Below, one piece after another: positions 16,321 to 25,336 of a stretch of 64,000 nucleotides of DNA. Both the position numbers and the translations under genes were made by a program. The notes beneath the pieces were generated by a model. That model ran no database searches, was not told where the DNA came from, and saw nothing but the letters and a program-made list of their open reading frames with translations. Origin of the DNA: Pelosinus sp. (lineage in GTDB: Bacteria > Bacillota > Negativicutes > DSM-13327); contig JARBUM010000015.1 of assembly GCA_029239675.1 (NCBI GenBank), positions 16,669 to 80,668 on the forward strand, given 5' to 3'. Numbering within the stretch: position 1 is the first letter of the stretch; every line of letters begins with the position of its first letter.

Positions 16321-16341
16321 GCCGGATACAATTGATCCGGC
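16321..16341 (-). other. Intercistronic hairpin
   Basis: GCCGGAT (16321-16327) pairs with ATCCGGC (16335-16341) in the gap between the cobaltochelatase and binding-protein genes. The following bases on the minus strand are only moderately T-rich (CCTTTCCC), so an RNA-stabilising or partial-termination hairpin is more likely than a full stop. Confidence 0.45.
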
Positions 16342-16365
16342 AAACCCCTCTATACTGTCTTTTAT

Positions 16366-17298
16366 TTATTTTAAACCATTGATAGCATCACGTACATGCT
16401 GTACATAAATATTTTGAATTCCAGTATTTTCACCTAAACCGTGAATATAGGTTTCTACCTGGTAGCCATCTGCAAGGAAAGTATTCTTCCAAGAATCTTT
16501 TTCTTCCCCAGCCATATCATTATGGGCATGATCACCAGCAACTAACATAAGAGGCATCAAGATAATTCTTTTAATATTTCTTTCTTTCAATAATCTTTCA
16601 ACATCTTGAAGATTAGGATGATCAGATTCTTCGACTACCCCCACAATCACATGTAAGCCTGCGGCATCAAATTGCTCTTGTAACATTTGATAAGCTGGAT
16701 TATGTTGATGTGGCGAACCATGTCCCATAAATACCACTGTTTTGTCTTTCATTTGCAATACAGGAAGTTGTTCTTTAAGAGCATTCACAGCAATGGCAAA
16801 ATCATTGGGTGTACCATTTTCGCCATCAAAAAACAATACTGGACGACCTACTGAAAGTTTATCAAAACTGGTATTGTATTTATCTACAACAGATAATACT
16901 TTTTTACTATATTCTTCACCTGGTGTTAAATGAGTAGTTTGTATAATGACTTCTTTATAGCCGTCTTTTTTTAGTTTGGCTAATACAGTTTCCAAATCAT
17001 TTACATGGATATTATCATTCTCCGCCAGACGCTTCATAACAATTTTAGAAGTAAAAGCTCTATATACATCATATTCAGGAAAAGCTTGTGCAATACGATT
17101 TTCTACACTCTCAATACATGATTGACGAGTCTGGGCGAAAGTAGTACCAAAACTAACCACAACGATGGCTTTTTGACTTTTTTCCTTTGCTATCCCTTGC
17201 GCATTTACGTTAGATGAGCCAAATATAGTAACACCCACTAATAAGGAAACACTTAAAGCAAAACTCATTGCCACTTTATATAAAAAATTCATTTTCAT
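16366..17298 (-). CDS. cbiK: Secreted CbiK-type sirohydrochlorin cobaltochelatase
   Basis: A 310-residue CbiK-family chelatase, which inserts Co(II) into sirohydrochlorin in the anaerobic cobalamin pathway. Unusually, it has an N-terminal signal peptide (MKMNFLYKVAMSFALSVSLL through about VNAQG). The chelatase begins at AIVVVSFGTTF. Catalytic His/Glu candidates are in TTHLTPGEEY, VVEESDHP and LVAGDHAHNDMAG. The start at 17298 has GAGGGG 7 nt upstream. Signal-bearing CbiK proteins are known in Desulfovibrio (CbiKP), where a periplasmic role is proposed. A cytoplasmic CbiK is encoded at 32411-33247. Its neighbours are cbiL and an ABC importer. Confidence 0.9.
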   Translation of the reverse strand: MKMNFLYKVAMSFALSVSLLVGVTIFGSSNVNAQGIAKEKSQKAIVVVSFGTTFAQTRQSCIESVENRIAQAFPEYDVYRAFTSKIVMKRLAENDNIHVNDLETVLAKLKKDGYKEVIIQTTHLTPGEEYSKKVLSVVDKYNTSFDKLSVGRPVLFFDGENGTPNDFAIAVNALKEQLPVLQMKDKTVVFMGHGSPHQHNPAYQMLQEQFDAAGLHVIVGVVEESDHPNLQDVERLLKERNIKRIILMPLMLVAGDHAHNDMAGEEKDSWKNTFLADGYQVETYIHGLGENTGIQNIYVQHVRDAINGLK

Positions 17299-17363
17299 CG
17301 TACAACCCCTCACTCAGTTTTTTTATGTGCAATTTCTAAATGATTGGGGTAACCGTATCGCAC

Positions 17364-18071
17364 TTAACCAAGCTTACGTTTTTTAGCCAAAATGGTGGAC
17401 AAATAATTAACACTCTTTGCATCAACTTCATCCAAATTATAGCTAATTTGTTCATCTGGCAGACCACAGCGACTAATCATAACAGCGTTATCACCAAAGC
17501 CATGCTGTTTTAATTTTGCTACAACCTGTCCAAAATTTTTGTAAACTTTCATCAATACAACATTATCGACTATCCCCAATATATTATCTAACTCTTCTTC
17601 TGACATAGTTGCAGGGATAATACTAAGTATATCATTTCCTTCTGCCAATGGCTGACCTAATTGGCTACCAATAGCGCAAAAAGCTGGAACGCCAGGTATG
17701 GTTTCAATGCCATAGCCTGAGTCTTTTAACAGACGATATACGTACATATAAGTGCTATAAAACATAGGATCACCTAATGTTAAAAACACAACCTTTTTCC
17801 CTGCTTTAAGTTCTTCCAGAATACTATTCTTATTATTCTCCCACGCATTCGCTAACGTGGCAGCATCATTCACCATTGGGAAAACCAGCTTTAATATCTC
17901 AACATCCTTTTTTAAATAAGGACGAGCGATGGATAGTGCTGTACTATCTTCTTTTTTTTCTGTCTTAGGGGCAATCACCACATCAGCGTTTTTTATCACC
18001 TCCACTGCTTTTAATGTGAGCAGCTCTGGATCTCCTGGTCCTACACCAACACCGTAAAAAATTCCTGCCAT
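17364..18071 (-). CDS. cbiL: Cobalt-factor II / precorrin-2 C20-methyltransferase
   Basis: An SAM-dependent tetrapyrrole methylase of 235 residues, the step after cobalt insertion in the anaerobic corrin pathway. It has GVGVGPGDPELLTLKAVEVI at the N-terminus, FLTLGDPMFYSTYMYV (SAM-binding) and ETIPGVPAFCAIGSQLG, all CbiL/CobI hallmarks. AAGGAGG precedes the ATG. It is the first gene behind the cobalamin riboswitch at 18.4 kb, so excess cobalamin should shut it down. Other cbi genes are not in the window, so the rest of the pathway must be elsewhere. Confidence 0.92.
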   Translation of the reverse strand: MAGIFYGVGVGPGDPELLTLKAVEVIKNADVVIAPKTEKKEDSTALSIARPYLKKDVEILKLVFPMVNDAATLANAWENNKNSILEELKAGKKVVFLTLGDPMFYSTYMYVYRLLKDSGYGIETIPGVPAFCAIGSQLGQPLAEGNDILSIIPATMSEEELDNILGIVDNVVLMKVYKNFGQVVAKLKQHGFGDNAVMISRCGLPDEQISYNLDEVDAKSVNYLSTILAKKRKLG

Positions 18072-18288
18072 AATGGCCTCCTTAACTATGATTTGTGGTA
18101 CAACACATATAAGTAAACATAACTATAACTGAGTAAAACGAGAATTTGCACTCTTAATTTTACCATTATCCAGTAATCTTGAATAGCACTCTCTAAGATT
18201 AGAAATTTTATTATTAGAGAACCAGTTCAAATACTGGTACTGGACAATAATGCACAAGCATCATTACACACTACATCTTTAATAGCGC

Positions 18289-18319
18289 AAAAAATCTTCC
18301 GTTACGCATAACGGAAGAT
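18289..18319 (-). terminator. Riboswitch-controlled terminator before cbiL
   Basis: ATCTTCCGTTA (18294-18304) and TAACGGAAGAT (18309-18319) form an 11-bp stem with a 4-nt loop. The minus-strand transcript then reads into six U (18289-18294). It sits between the cobalamin aptamer and cbiL, as an expression platform should. Confidence 0.85.
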
Positions 18320-18400
18320 CTCAATAAATACAATTATAGTAGCATGCCATCATATAATCACTCCATTATTGTGTGATATATAACAGTATAACTGTACGAA

Positions 18401-18602
18401 TCTCCTCCCCATCTCTCGCAGGTTTTAACGGTGATTGCTATATAGGCAGTTCTCCTGACTTTGAATCATTGCTTCCCCAAACCTTCCCAAGATTCTCATC
18501 CCAGTGGCATAACTATGGGGTTACTCCTCATTACAGTGGCGGGACCGCGCCGGACTTTAACCGGACTTCCCTATTAAGCCCCAAAGGGCACCTATACCAT
18601 CC
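18401..18602 (-). promoter_or_regulatory. Cobalamin riboswitch of the cbiL operon
   Basis: On the minus strand the region contains the conserved GGTGCCC...AATAGGGAAG start, the GCGGTCCCGCCACTGTAA core, a GCCACTGGGA B12-box equivalent with CTTGGGAAGG, and AGGAGAACTGCC before the closing strand. This is the cobalamin aptamer order. It controls cbiL and the genes after it through the terminator at 18289-18319. Confidence 0.93.
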
Positions 18603-18632
18603 ATATGAAATTTGGCTGTCCACTCATGCTTA

Positions 18633-18661
18633 ACTGTATAATAAATGCTTTTCCTTGTCAA
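18633..18661 (-). promoter_or_regulatory. Promoter of the cbiL riboswitch transcript
   Basis: Minus-strand TTGACA (18661-18656), a 17-nt spacer and TACAGT (18638-18633), about 30 bases upstream of the aptamer. The -35 is a consensus match and the -10 matches at four of six positions. Confidence 0.65.
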
Positions 18662-18735
18662 GGGTATATGAGGATATCTTGGTAATATTCTCTACAGCCC
18701 CGCTAACCTTCTTCAAATTCTTTCGTATTTCTTTT

Positions 18736-19227
18736 TCACAGCAAAGACAAACTTGGATGCTCTTCTTCACTCACTGCCTCTTTACCTACAATCCTATCAC
18801 AAGATTTTTGATGTCGTCCTTCACCACATTCGAATATAGGTTGGGCAGATCCACTTGTTTTACTAGTAGTACCGAGAATTTGATTAATAACAGCAATCAA
18901 TTTCTCAGCGGTAATCGGTTTTAAGATATAACTTTTGGCACCATTTTCTAACGCTTCCATCACTTTATATTGTTGCCCTAAGGCACTAACCATAATTATC
19001 TTAGCATCTTTATCACATGCTATGATACGAGTTAAAGCTTCAATGCCATCAGTACCAGGCATGGTAATATCCATGGTAACCACATCAGGCACATGTCTTT
19101 GATACATTTCAATTGCCTGTTCACCATCTACAGCTTCATCCACAACAATATGTCCAGCACTCTCTACCATTTTCCTGATCATTTTCCTCATCATTAAAGC
19201 GTCATCAACAATTAACACTCGAGCCAT
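18736..19227 (-). CDS. CheY-like response regulator with C-terminal tail
   Basis: A single receiver domain plus tail, 163 residues. The receiver has D8/D9, phospho-acceptor D53 in TMDITMPGTDG, S81 and K103 in YILKPI. The last about 45 residues (from TTSKTSGSAQP) are not part of the fold and include two Cys and a few His. The start at 19227 has GGGAGG upstream and follows the kinase gene by 26 bases, so it is the obvious partner of that CheA-like kinase. No output domain: it should act by protein contact. The operon has a Fur box at its promoter. Confidence 0.88.
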   Translation of the reverse strand: MARVLIVDDALMMRKMIRKMVESAGHIVVDEAVDGEQAIEMYQRHVPDVVTMDITMPGTDGIEALTRIIACDKDAKIIMVSALGQQYKVMEALENGAKSYILKPITAEKLIAVINQILGTTSKTSGSAQPIFECGEGRHQKSCDRIVGKEAVSEEEHPSLSLL

Positions 19228-19253
19228 TTTATCCTCCCTCTCAGCCAACATAC

Positions 19254-21179
19254 TTATATATTATTTACCAAAGGTAAAACCAAACGAAACGCTGTCCCTC
19301 TTCCTGGTTCACTACTAACTTCAATTTCCCCACCAAGCTTTTCTATCTCTTTTCGGACTGCATAAAGCCCTACTCCTCTTCCGGATATTTCATCCGCACA
19401 CGAAGCACTCGAGAATCCATCAGCAAAAATCAATTTTATAGCCTCTTTATCGGATAAGGAGAAAGCTGTTTCCTTGTTCAATATGCCTTTGTCAACAGCG
19501 ATCTTTTTCATATGCTCCCCATCAATACCACAACCATCATCTTTGACAACTACAAGAATGTTCTCTGCTGTAGTTTGCACATCACAAGAAATAGTGCCAA
19601 CTTCCTCTTTTTCAGCCTGCAAACGCTCCTCTATTGTCTCCAACCCATGGGCTACCGCATTGCGAAATAGATGAATAAAAGTTTGCGTAACATCATGATA
19701 TATTTCAGGATTTACCAAAACATCTCCGCCAGTGACAACAAAAGGATATACTGCCTTCTCATAGCGCTTCGCTAAACTTACCGTATAATCTGGATAAGCT
19801 TCTAGTAACTCTTTGAATGGTCTATAGGTCAAAGATGCTAATCCTAAGCCGATTTCTTCTTTCTGTGGTGAGGCTGGCCATTGCTGAATTTTCCCTATCA
19901 GATCATCTAGTTTTGCTTTTTCAATACTTACCATTTTGTGCTGCCCTAAGAACTTCTCTCCTAAAATGCTTTTTAAGATATTTACATCATAGATAAGCCA
20001 ACTGGCCATTCTTTCTGAAGAATAGGAATCAATCAGCTCCATAAATGTTGCTGCATTAGTAACTTTTTCCTCACGCAGCTTGGCTAATGTTGCTTCTAAA
20101 TCATGCAGTTCTTTTACAATATGCTGCATATTGAGTTGGCCAAATGTACCTTTCCAGGTGTGTATGATGCGAAAAATAGTACTCAACTTCTCTGAGATTG
20201 AACAATCTGATTTTATGATACTAGGCAGCTCGTCATAACAAAAGGTGGTGTATCCCTGTACTGCATCGGAAAAATCATCATATTGGGTAATTACTTTTAC
20301 CACCATTGATAATATTTCTTTTTCTTTTTGAATTTGCTCTTCCATCTTTCGTTCCTTAGTAACATCCGTCAAAATCAACATAATCTCTTTCTGGCTACCC
20401 TCACTACAATGGGATATAAATTTATAATCAATTTTGATATAAGTCCGATCTACTACAATTTCACTAGGCAATAAGGTAAAGTAGGTTTCTCTTAAATAAT
20501 CATCTTCTACGGTAAAGATTTTCTTCAATACTTTAGTAACAAATTCTTCTTGCTTTTGATCTTCTGAATATAACAATTTTGCAATATCTTCTCCAGCGAT
20601 CTCTTTATTAAATATCATGACACATTCTGCACTATATTCGTCGGCCACTTTTAGTTCTTGACCAAAGGATACAAAGCCTTGTCCTGCATGATCTAGTAAG
20701 TTTCGCACCTTATGTAGTACTTCTGTTAATTGGCTCGTGCGATTTTCCAACTGCTTTTGTACGAGCAGCTGTTCGACATATGCCTTCTCTAATTCGTCTT
20801 TTTGCGATTGTAAGCTTTCCTCATTCAGTTTTATATGATGAGCCATCCAATTCATATTACGCATTAGCTCTACCATTTCATTTTCGTCATCCACATCACT
20901 CGACTCATTCGGAACAGATAAAAATACATTATAAGATCCATCTTTAACAGCAAGACAAAACTCTTTTATTTTTTCTAACTGTTTACCTAGAAACCAATAT
21001 CTAACTACACCGGAACTAAACAATCCTAACAATATAGACGACATTAAACCAAGAGCAATTGCGTGTTCAAAAGCACTGTTGCCCGCCAATCCTGCATTCT
21101 TCCCCAGCCAATATACGATCATTAAAGGCATAATACTAAAAATCAGACAAATCATACGGAGACGTTTTTTTATTGTCAT
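19254..21179 (-). CDS. CheA-like hybrid histidine kinase (TM, PAS-like, Hpt, HATPase)
   Basis: A 641-residue membrane kinase. Two transmembrane helices (about 10-25 and 40-58) are followed by a coiled coil (115-160), a PAS-like segment (about 160-275), and an Hpt-type helical domain with phospho-His H340 in RIIHTWKGTFGQL. The HATPase domain comes last, with N box FIHLFRNAVAHGLE, G1 DDGCGID and G2 GRGVGLYAV. There is no CheW-like domain at the end, so it is not a chemotaxis CheA; phosphate most likely goes from H340 to the adjacent receiver. GGGGG precedes the ATG. The promoter carries a Fur box, making iron the likely input on expression. Confidence 0.9.
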   Translation of the reverse strand: MTIKKRLRMICLIFSIMPLMIVYWLGKNAGLAGNSAFEHAIALGLMSSILLGLFSSGVVRYWFLGKQLEKIKEFCLAVKDGSYNVFLSVPNESSDVDDENEMVELMRNMNWMAHHIKLNEESLQSQKDELEKAYVEQLLVQKQLENRTSQLTEVLHKVRNLLDHAGQGFVSFGQELKVADEYSAECVMIFNKEIAGEDIAKLLYSEDQKQEEFVTKVLKKIFTVEDDYLRETYFTLLPSEIVVDRTYIKIDYKFISHCSEGSQKEIMLILTDVTKERKMEEQIQKEKEILSMVVKVITQYDDFSDAVQGYTTFCYDELPSIIKSDCSISEKLSTIFRIIHTWKGTFGQLNMQHIVKELHDLEATLAKLREEKVTNAATFMELIDSYSSERMASWLIYDVNILKSILGEKFLGQHKMVSIEKAKLDDLIGKIQQWPASPQKEEIGLGLASLTYRPFKELLEAYPDYTVSLAKRYEKAVYPFVVTGGDVLVNPEIYHDVTQTFIHLFRNAVAHGLETIEERLQAEKEEVGTISCDVQTTAENILVVVKDDGCGIDGEHMKKIAVDKGILNKETAFSLSDKEAIKLIFADGFSSASCADEISGRGVGLYAVRKEIEKLGGEIEVSSEPGRGTAFRLVLPLVNNI

Positions 21180-21236
21180 CCATGCACCCCCTGTTTTTTT
21201 TGTTATTATATATATGTTATCTCATAGTCATTCAAT

Positions 21237-21292
21237 GATAATAATTATCATTATCGATATCTTAGTATGGCAAAAAAATCACAATCTGTCAA
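21237..21292 (-). promoter_or_regulatory. Promoter with Fur box for the kinase/regulator pair
   Basis: Minus-strand TTGACA (21292-21287), a 17-nt spacer and CATACT (21269-21264) predict a start near 21257. GATAATAATTATCATTATC at 21237-21255 matches the 19-bp Fur consensus at 17 positions and lies just after that start. The same 19-mer occurs, inverted, at 36511-36529. Confidence 0.75.
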
Positions 21293-21305
21293 TTCTTTCA
21301 GATAA

Positions 21306-21354
21306 AAAATAAAGTAAACAAACCGTGATAGCCACAGTTTGTTTACTTTATTTT
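21306..21354 (-). terminator. Terminator downstream of the SDR gene
   Basis: An 18-bp perfect stem, arms 21306-21323 and 21337-21354, core AAAGTAAACAAAC. The outer ends are A/T runs, so it works in either direction. It ends the btuB-tonB-SDR transcript before the kinase promoter. Confidence 0.75.
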
Positions 21355-21460
21355 AAATAACTTTAGAGAGAATTTTGATTTATTATTAATGATACTCCAC
21401 ATATATTGCCTTACTTATAGAAAAAGGCGTTATAAGAAGCCGATCCTATGTTCAATTATG

Positions 21461-22228
21461 TTAGCAGGCTGTCAAGCCACCATCCACCGTCCACACAGCC
21501 CCATTCACAAAGGATGCCATATCCGATGCCAGAAAACAAATGACATGAGCAACTTCATGGACTTCGGCAATTCGTCCTATTGGATATATTGCAGCCATGT
21601 CTCGTATATAGTCTTTCGGATTATCGACACCTGCCAATTGCTGCTCTAGCATTGGCGTCTTCACATCACCAGGACATACACAATTAGTGCGAACGCCATA
21701 ATGAATACTTTCCAATGCCAGTGCCTTCGTAAAAGTCGTTACTGCTCCTTTTGAGGCACAATAAGTCGTGCATAAACAATTACCGTTAATACCAGCATCA
21801 GAAGAAACGTTAATAATAGCCCCACTACCTCTTTGACGCAAATACGGCAATGCATATTTACAGATAAAATAGGTCCCTTTTATATTAATGTTCATTATTT
21901 TATCAAACTCATCTTCTGTAACTTCATCAATTTTTTTTTCCATATAAATACCAGCAGAGTTAATGACAATATCTATACCGCCGAATTGAGCAACTGCTTT
22001 CTCTACGACCTCTTGACATTGCAGATTCTTACTAAGATCGCCTTGAATAAAAGAAACACGATCCCCATACATACTCAATTCATGTAAAGCTCTTAACCCC
22101 TTTTCTTCTTGACTGCCAATGAGAGCCACTTTTGCTCCTTGTGATAACAATTGCCTTCCTGTTTCTAAGCCAATGCCAGAAGTGCCACCAGTAATTATAG
22201 CTATTTTTCCCTTAAAAGGATAATTCAT
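21461..22228 (-). CDS. Short-chain dehydrogenase/reductase
   Basis: A classical SDR of 255 residues. It has TGGTSGIGLETGR (cofactor), the NSAGIY motif, catalytic Ser in INVSSDAGI, YCASK, and the C-terminal VNGAVWTVDGG. The start at 22228 has GAGGAG 7 nt upstream; eleven upstream in-frame codons have no site. It follows tonB by about 100 bases on the same strand and ends at the operon terminator, so it may be co-transcribed with the cobamide uptake genes or be separate. Substrate unknown. Confidence 0.88.
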   Translation of the reverse strand: MNYPFKGKIAIITGGTSGIGLETGRQLLSQGAKVALIGSQEEKGLRALHELSMYGDRVSFIQGDLSKNLQCQEVVEKAVAQFGGIDIVINSAGIYMEKKIDEVTEDEFDKIMNINIKGTYFICKYALPYLRQRGSGAIINVSSDAGINGNCLCTTYCASKGAVTTFTKALALESIHYGVRTNCVCPGDVKTPMLEQQLAGVDNPKDYIRDMAAIYPIGRIAEVHEVAHVICFLASDMASFVNGAVWTVDGGLTAC

Positions 22229-22330
22229 AAGCCAACTCCTCATATACATTGTTTTTCCCATACTTAATCCCCTCTTTAAAGGGGTGTATGCCGTAAGGCG
22301 GGGTATATTACATTAATTAGATTCGCCTTC

Positions 22331-23026
22331 TTACTTTAAGCGAAAGGCAATAGGCATGGTGGTATAGCATATAACACTTGCACCGCTATCTTGGTTTTTA
22401 GCGGGTATAAATCGCCATTTTTGCACTGCTGCTACTGCTGCATCATCTAACATATCATTTCCTGATGTAGTGTGTATGGTTACATCTCCTGGTAACCCAT
22501 TCACTAAAATTTGAATCCTCACCACGGTAGTACCTGTTAAGCCCGCTTTTCGTGCACCTTCTGGATAGCTAGGATCTATCTTGGATAAGATCCGAGGCGG
22601 GACTATGCTGCGTCTGTTCCCTGAATTTCCTTCACTGCCAGTACCTTTGCCATTTTCGCCATTCCCACTGTCCTCATTTGTAGTAACAGCTGAGGAATTG
22701 GTGGCGGATCCATTATTATTTGTGGATTGAGAGAAGGACTCCTCTAGGGCTAAATCATCTGCTACAGCCACTGTCTTAGAAGTATGAGGTATGGCAACTG
22801 CACTATCCATAGCCTGGGTATTTGCAGAATGAGCTGCTTGAGATGCATTTTCTAAAGGGAGCAAATGACCCGAAGATGTATCCGTAAGTAATTCTAACTC
22901 CATATAAGGCTCGGATTCCACAGCTTCAAAAAACCTGCTCGCTAGCAGGCCTACACTGCTTAAAAATACTATATGAAAAATCACCGAAAAGACAATGGCT
23001 TTCCGCCAATGTGGTGAGTATGTCAT
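22331..23026 (-). CDS. tonB: TonB energy-transducing protein
   Basis: A 231-residue TonB. It has an N-terminal membrane anchor (IVFSVIFHIVFLSSVG), a periplasmic spacer rich in Ser, Asn and Gly instead of the usual Pro-rich linker, and a C-terminal TonB domain beginning IDPSYPEGARKAGLTGTTVVRI, with VQKWRFIPAKNQDG-like sequence near the end. It couples the ExbB/ExbD proton motor to outer-membrane receptors. It follows exbD by 4 bases and so belongs to the btuB operon. Confidence 0.92.
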   Translation of the reverse strand: MTYSPHWRKAIVFSVIFHIVFLSSVGLLASRFFEAVESEPYMELELLTDTSSGHLLPLENASQAAHSANTQAMDSAVAIPHTSKTVAVADDLALEESFSQSTNNNGSATNSSAVTTNEDSGNGENGKGTGSEGNSGNRRSIVPPRILSKIDPSYPEGARKAGLTGTTVVRIQILVNGLPGDVTIHTTSGNDMLDDAAVAAVQKWRFIPAKNQDSGASVICYTTMPIAFRLK

Positions 23027-23030
23027 GATT

Positions 23031-23441
23031 TTATCTTCCTTTCAGATCTGTAGCCACAGCCACCCTACGTGCCCCTGATATTTTTAATTCATCTAATACT
23101 GCCACTACATGACCATACTCCGCTTGTTTATCCGCCCGTACTACAAATATATTTTCGGGCTGCTTCGCTAACTCAACCTGAATACGTTTCTGTAATAATG
23201 GTAGAGGAATTTCCTCTTGATCAAACATGATTCTTCCATCTTGCATAATCGTAATATTTCTATTTTGTGACATTTCCTGCTGTACAGCGGTAGCTTGAGG
23301 CAAATTGATAGGAATCGTATGTTGCTCTGCCATATATAAAGTACTCATCATAAAAAACACTAAAAGAAAAAAGATAATATCAATCATGGGAATAATCATT
23401 AATTCTGGTTGTTTTTCAATGCGTAAGCTACGCAATTTCAT
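23031..23441 (-). CDS. exbD: ExbD biopolymer transport protein
   Basis: A 136-residue inner-membrane protein with one N-terminal helix. That helix contains the functional Asp in IPMIDIIFFLLVFFMMST (about residue 20), followed by a periplasmic domain ending RRVAVATDLKGR. With ExbB it forms the proton-driven motor for TonB. GGAGGG precedes the ATG, which overlaps the 3' end of exbB. It is clearly part of the uptake operon. Confidence 0.92.
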   Translation of the reverse strand: MKLRSLRIEKQPELMIIPMIDIIFFLLVFFMMSTLYMAEQHTIPINLPQATAVQQEMSQNRNITIMQDGRIMFDQEEIPLPLLQKRIQVELAKQPENIFVVRADKQAEYGHVVAVLDELKISGARRVAVATDLKGR

Positions 23442-24075
23442 GATTTTCCCTCCGAAGTTTTTTTTTGTTCGGTAGTCGAGTCATAATAACTGTATATACT
23501 TGTTCCATATCCGTAACTAATTTATCCAAACGATGGGTAAAGTAAGTGTGCACGACTAAAGCAAAAATAGCTACTATTAAGCCAGTGGCTGTTGCAATCA
23601 AAGCTTCACCAATTCCACCAGTAATCGCCATTGGTTGGCCATTTTTTACATTGAAAACACTAAAAGAACTAATCATGCCGATTACAGTTCCCAACAAACC
23701 TAATAAGGGAGATAGGGTAACAATGGAGCTTAGATAATTTAAATATTCACGTAATCTAGCTGCTAATAAAGCAGCAGTTCCATCCATAGCCATCTCTACG
23801 TTACTTTCCCGCTGATAAGCCTCTAATCCATCTGCCCCTAGGCATCCAATGGCAGCCGGATTTTGCTCGCACAACTGCTGTGCTTCTGCGATTTTTTGTT
23901 TTTCCAATAAAGGTTTCAGTTTACTAATAAATGTTTGAGCATCTGTGGACATGTGTTGGTAATAGAAAAATCGTTCCACGCCTATGGCTGCTACAACTAA
24001 AGAACACCCTACAATCACGTACATGACTGGGCCGCCTTTAGAAAATAAAGTAATACATTGTGATAAGAAATCCAT
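23428..24075 (-). CDS. exbB: ExbB/TolQ-family proton channel
   Basis: A MotA/TolQ/ExbB-family protein of 215 residues. MDFLSQCITLFSKGGPVMYVIV begins the first helix, and the second and third helices include SPLLGLLGTVIGMISSFS and GEALIATATGLIVAIFALV, the family core. I start at MDF (24075) because GGGAG lies upstream and it matches the normal ExbB beginning; an ATG six codons earlier (24093) is possible. It lies between btuD and exbD in the operon that energises the BtuB-type receptors. Confidence 0.92.
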   Translation of the reverse strand: MDFLSQCITLFSKGGPVMYVIVGCSLVVAAIGVERFFYYQHMSTDAQTFISKLKPLLEKQKIAEAQQLCEQNPAAIGCLGADGLEAYQRESNVEMAMDGTAALLAARLREYLNYLSSIVTLSPLLGLLGTVIGMISSFSVFNVKNGQPMAITGGIGEALIATATGLIVAIFALVVHTYFTHRLDKLVTDMEQVYTVIMTRLPNKKKLRRENHEIA

Positions 24076-24097
24076 ACGATTCACCACTCCCATCTTT

Positions 24098-25336
24098 CTA
24101 TAAATAGAATTTCTCGATAAACTCCATCGATGTCATCACGGTTACTTGAGGTATTTTCAATAACTTGTAATAAATTTCAATCCCTTGTCCTTTTACAAAA
24201 TCCCGCTCTTCAATAGGGGTATCTTCAATAATAATTAGTTTTTTGGCTTCAAAAGCTGCATGTAAATTATCAATATTCTGCTCTCCACAGGCCAGATTTG
24301 ATAACACTACCCAATCTGCTTGAGCTATTTGAGTGCGGTTTTCTTGGGCAGCTAGCTTATCAATAATAGAAAAGGGCTGGCTTAGTACACAGGGTACCTG
24401 AAAAGCTTCAGCTATATGGGCATCTGTATCACTAGGATCAAGTACGCCAACTGTCAGACTATAACTATGTTCGTATAGTAAGCGTATGATTTTTGCTCCC
24501 GACCCGCCACCGCATATCACATGTACCCTAGTCTCTTTACTTTGCTTATCAATAGCAGGCACATAGGTATGAATATCCAAATTCCCTGTTACTTTATTTT
24601 TGAACACAGCGGCATGTAAACCATAAGCCTCTTGTAAATTTCCTTCTGTAATTACCCCTTCGGGAGCACCATCAGCAACAATACCGCCATCTGCTAGTAA
24701 AATCAGTCGTGAACAAAATTTAGCTGCTAATTTTAAATCATGAGCAACAATCAGTACTGTTTTGCCTTGCTTCGCAATTAATTGGCAATAGCGAAAAATT
24801 TCCTCTTGATAAATTACATCCAAACTAGCGGTAGGTTCGTCTAAAAAAAGAATGGGCGTTTCCTGGGCCAATACTTTTGCTAATAAAACTCGTTGTTTCT
24901 CCCCACCTGACATACTCTGTACCGGTTTTTCTGCCAAGGAGTCTACACCTGTAAAGCCCATGTACTTATAAGCAATTTCTATATCTTCTGCCTGTTCATG
25001 CTGCCACCATTTTAAATAGGGATAGCGCCCAGCCAAGACAACCTCTAATCCTGTGTAACCAAAACCAACATTTACTTCTTGTTGCATATAAGCAACCTTG
25101 CAAGCCAACTCCTTATCAGACATGACAGTAATCGAGTGACCTTGTAATTGTATCTCCCCTTCTGCCAAAGGCAAAAAGCCGCGCAAACTACGCAATAAGG
25201 TACTCTTACCAGCACCATTAGGGCCAATAATCCCGACAAATTCTCCAGCACCAATGGTAAAGTTAATATTTTTCACTATTTTTTTGTCACCAATTGCAAT
25301 GCTACTATTACAAACTGTTATTACTTCCTGTGTCAT
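24098..25336 (-). CDS. btuD: BtuD-type cobamide ABC ATPase with C-terminal extension
   Basis: A 412-residue protein. Residues 1-260 are a FecE/BtuD ATPase: Walker A GPNGAGKST, signature MSGGEKQRVLLAKV, Walker B TPILFLDEPTASLDV and the H-loop VAHDLKLAAKF. After about residue 265 comes an extra domain of about 145 residues starting RVHVICGGGSGAKIIRLLYEH, with an alternating strand-helix pattern and a Gly-rich turn that looks Rossmann-like. Its start overlaps the permease stop (ATGA). The extension may bind a nucleotide or cobamide and gate transport, but that is inference. Confidence 0.9.
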   Translation of the reverse strand: MTQEVITVCNSSIAIGDKKIVKNINFTIGAGEFVGIIGPNGAGKSTLLRSLRGFLPLAEGEIQLQGHSITVMSDKELACKVAYMQQEVNVGFGYTGLEVVLAGRYPYLKWWQHEQAEDIEIAYKYMGFTGVDSLAEKPVQSMSGGEKQRVLLAKVLAQETPILFLDEPTASLDVIYQEEIFRYCQLIAKQGKTVLIVAHDLKLAAKFCSRLILLADGGIVADGAPEGVITEGNLQEAYGLHAAVFKNKVTGNLDIHTYVPAIDKQSKETRVHVICGGGSGAKIIRLLYEHSYSLTVGVLDPSDTDAHIAEAFQVPCVLSQPFSIIDKLAAQENRTQIAQADWVVLSNLACGEQNIDNLHAAFEAKKLIIIEDTPIEERDFVKGQGIEIYYKLLKIPQVTVMTSMEFIEKFYL

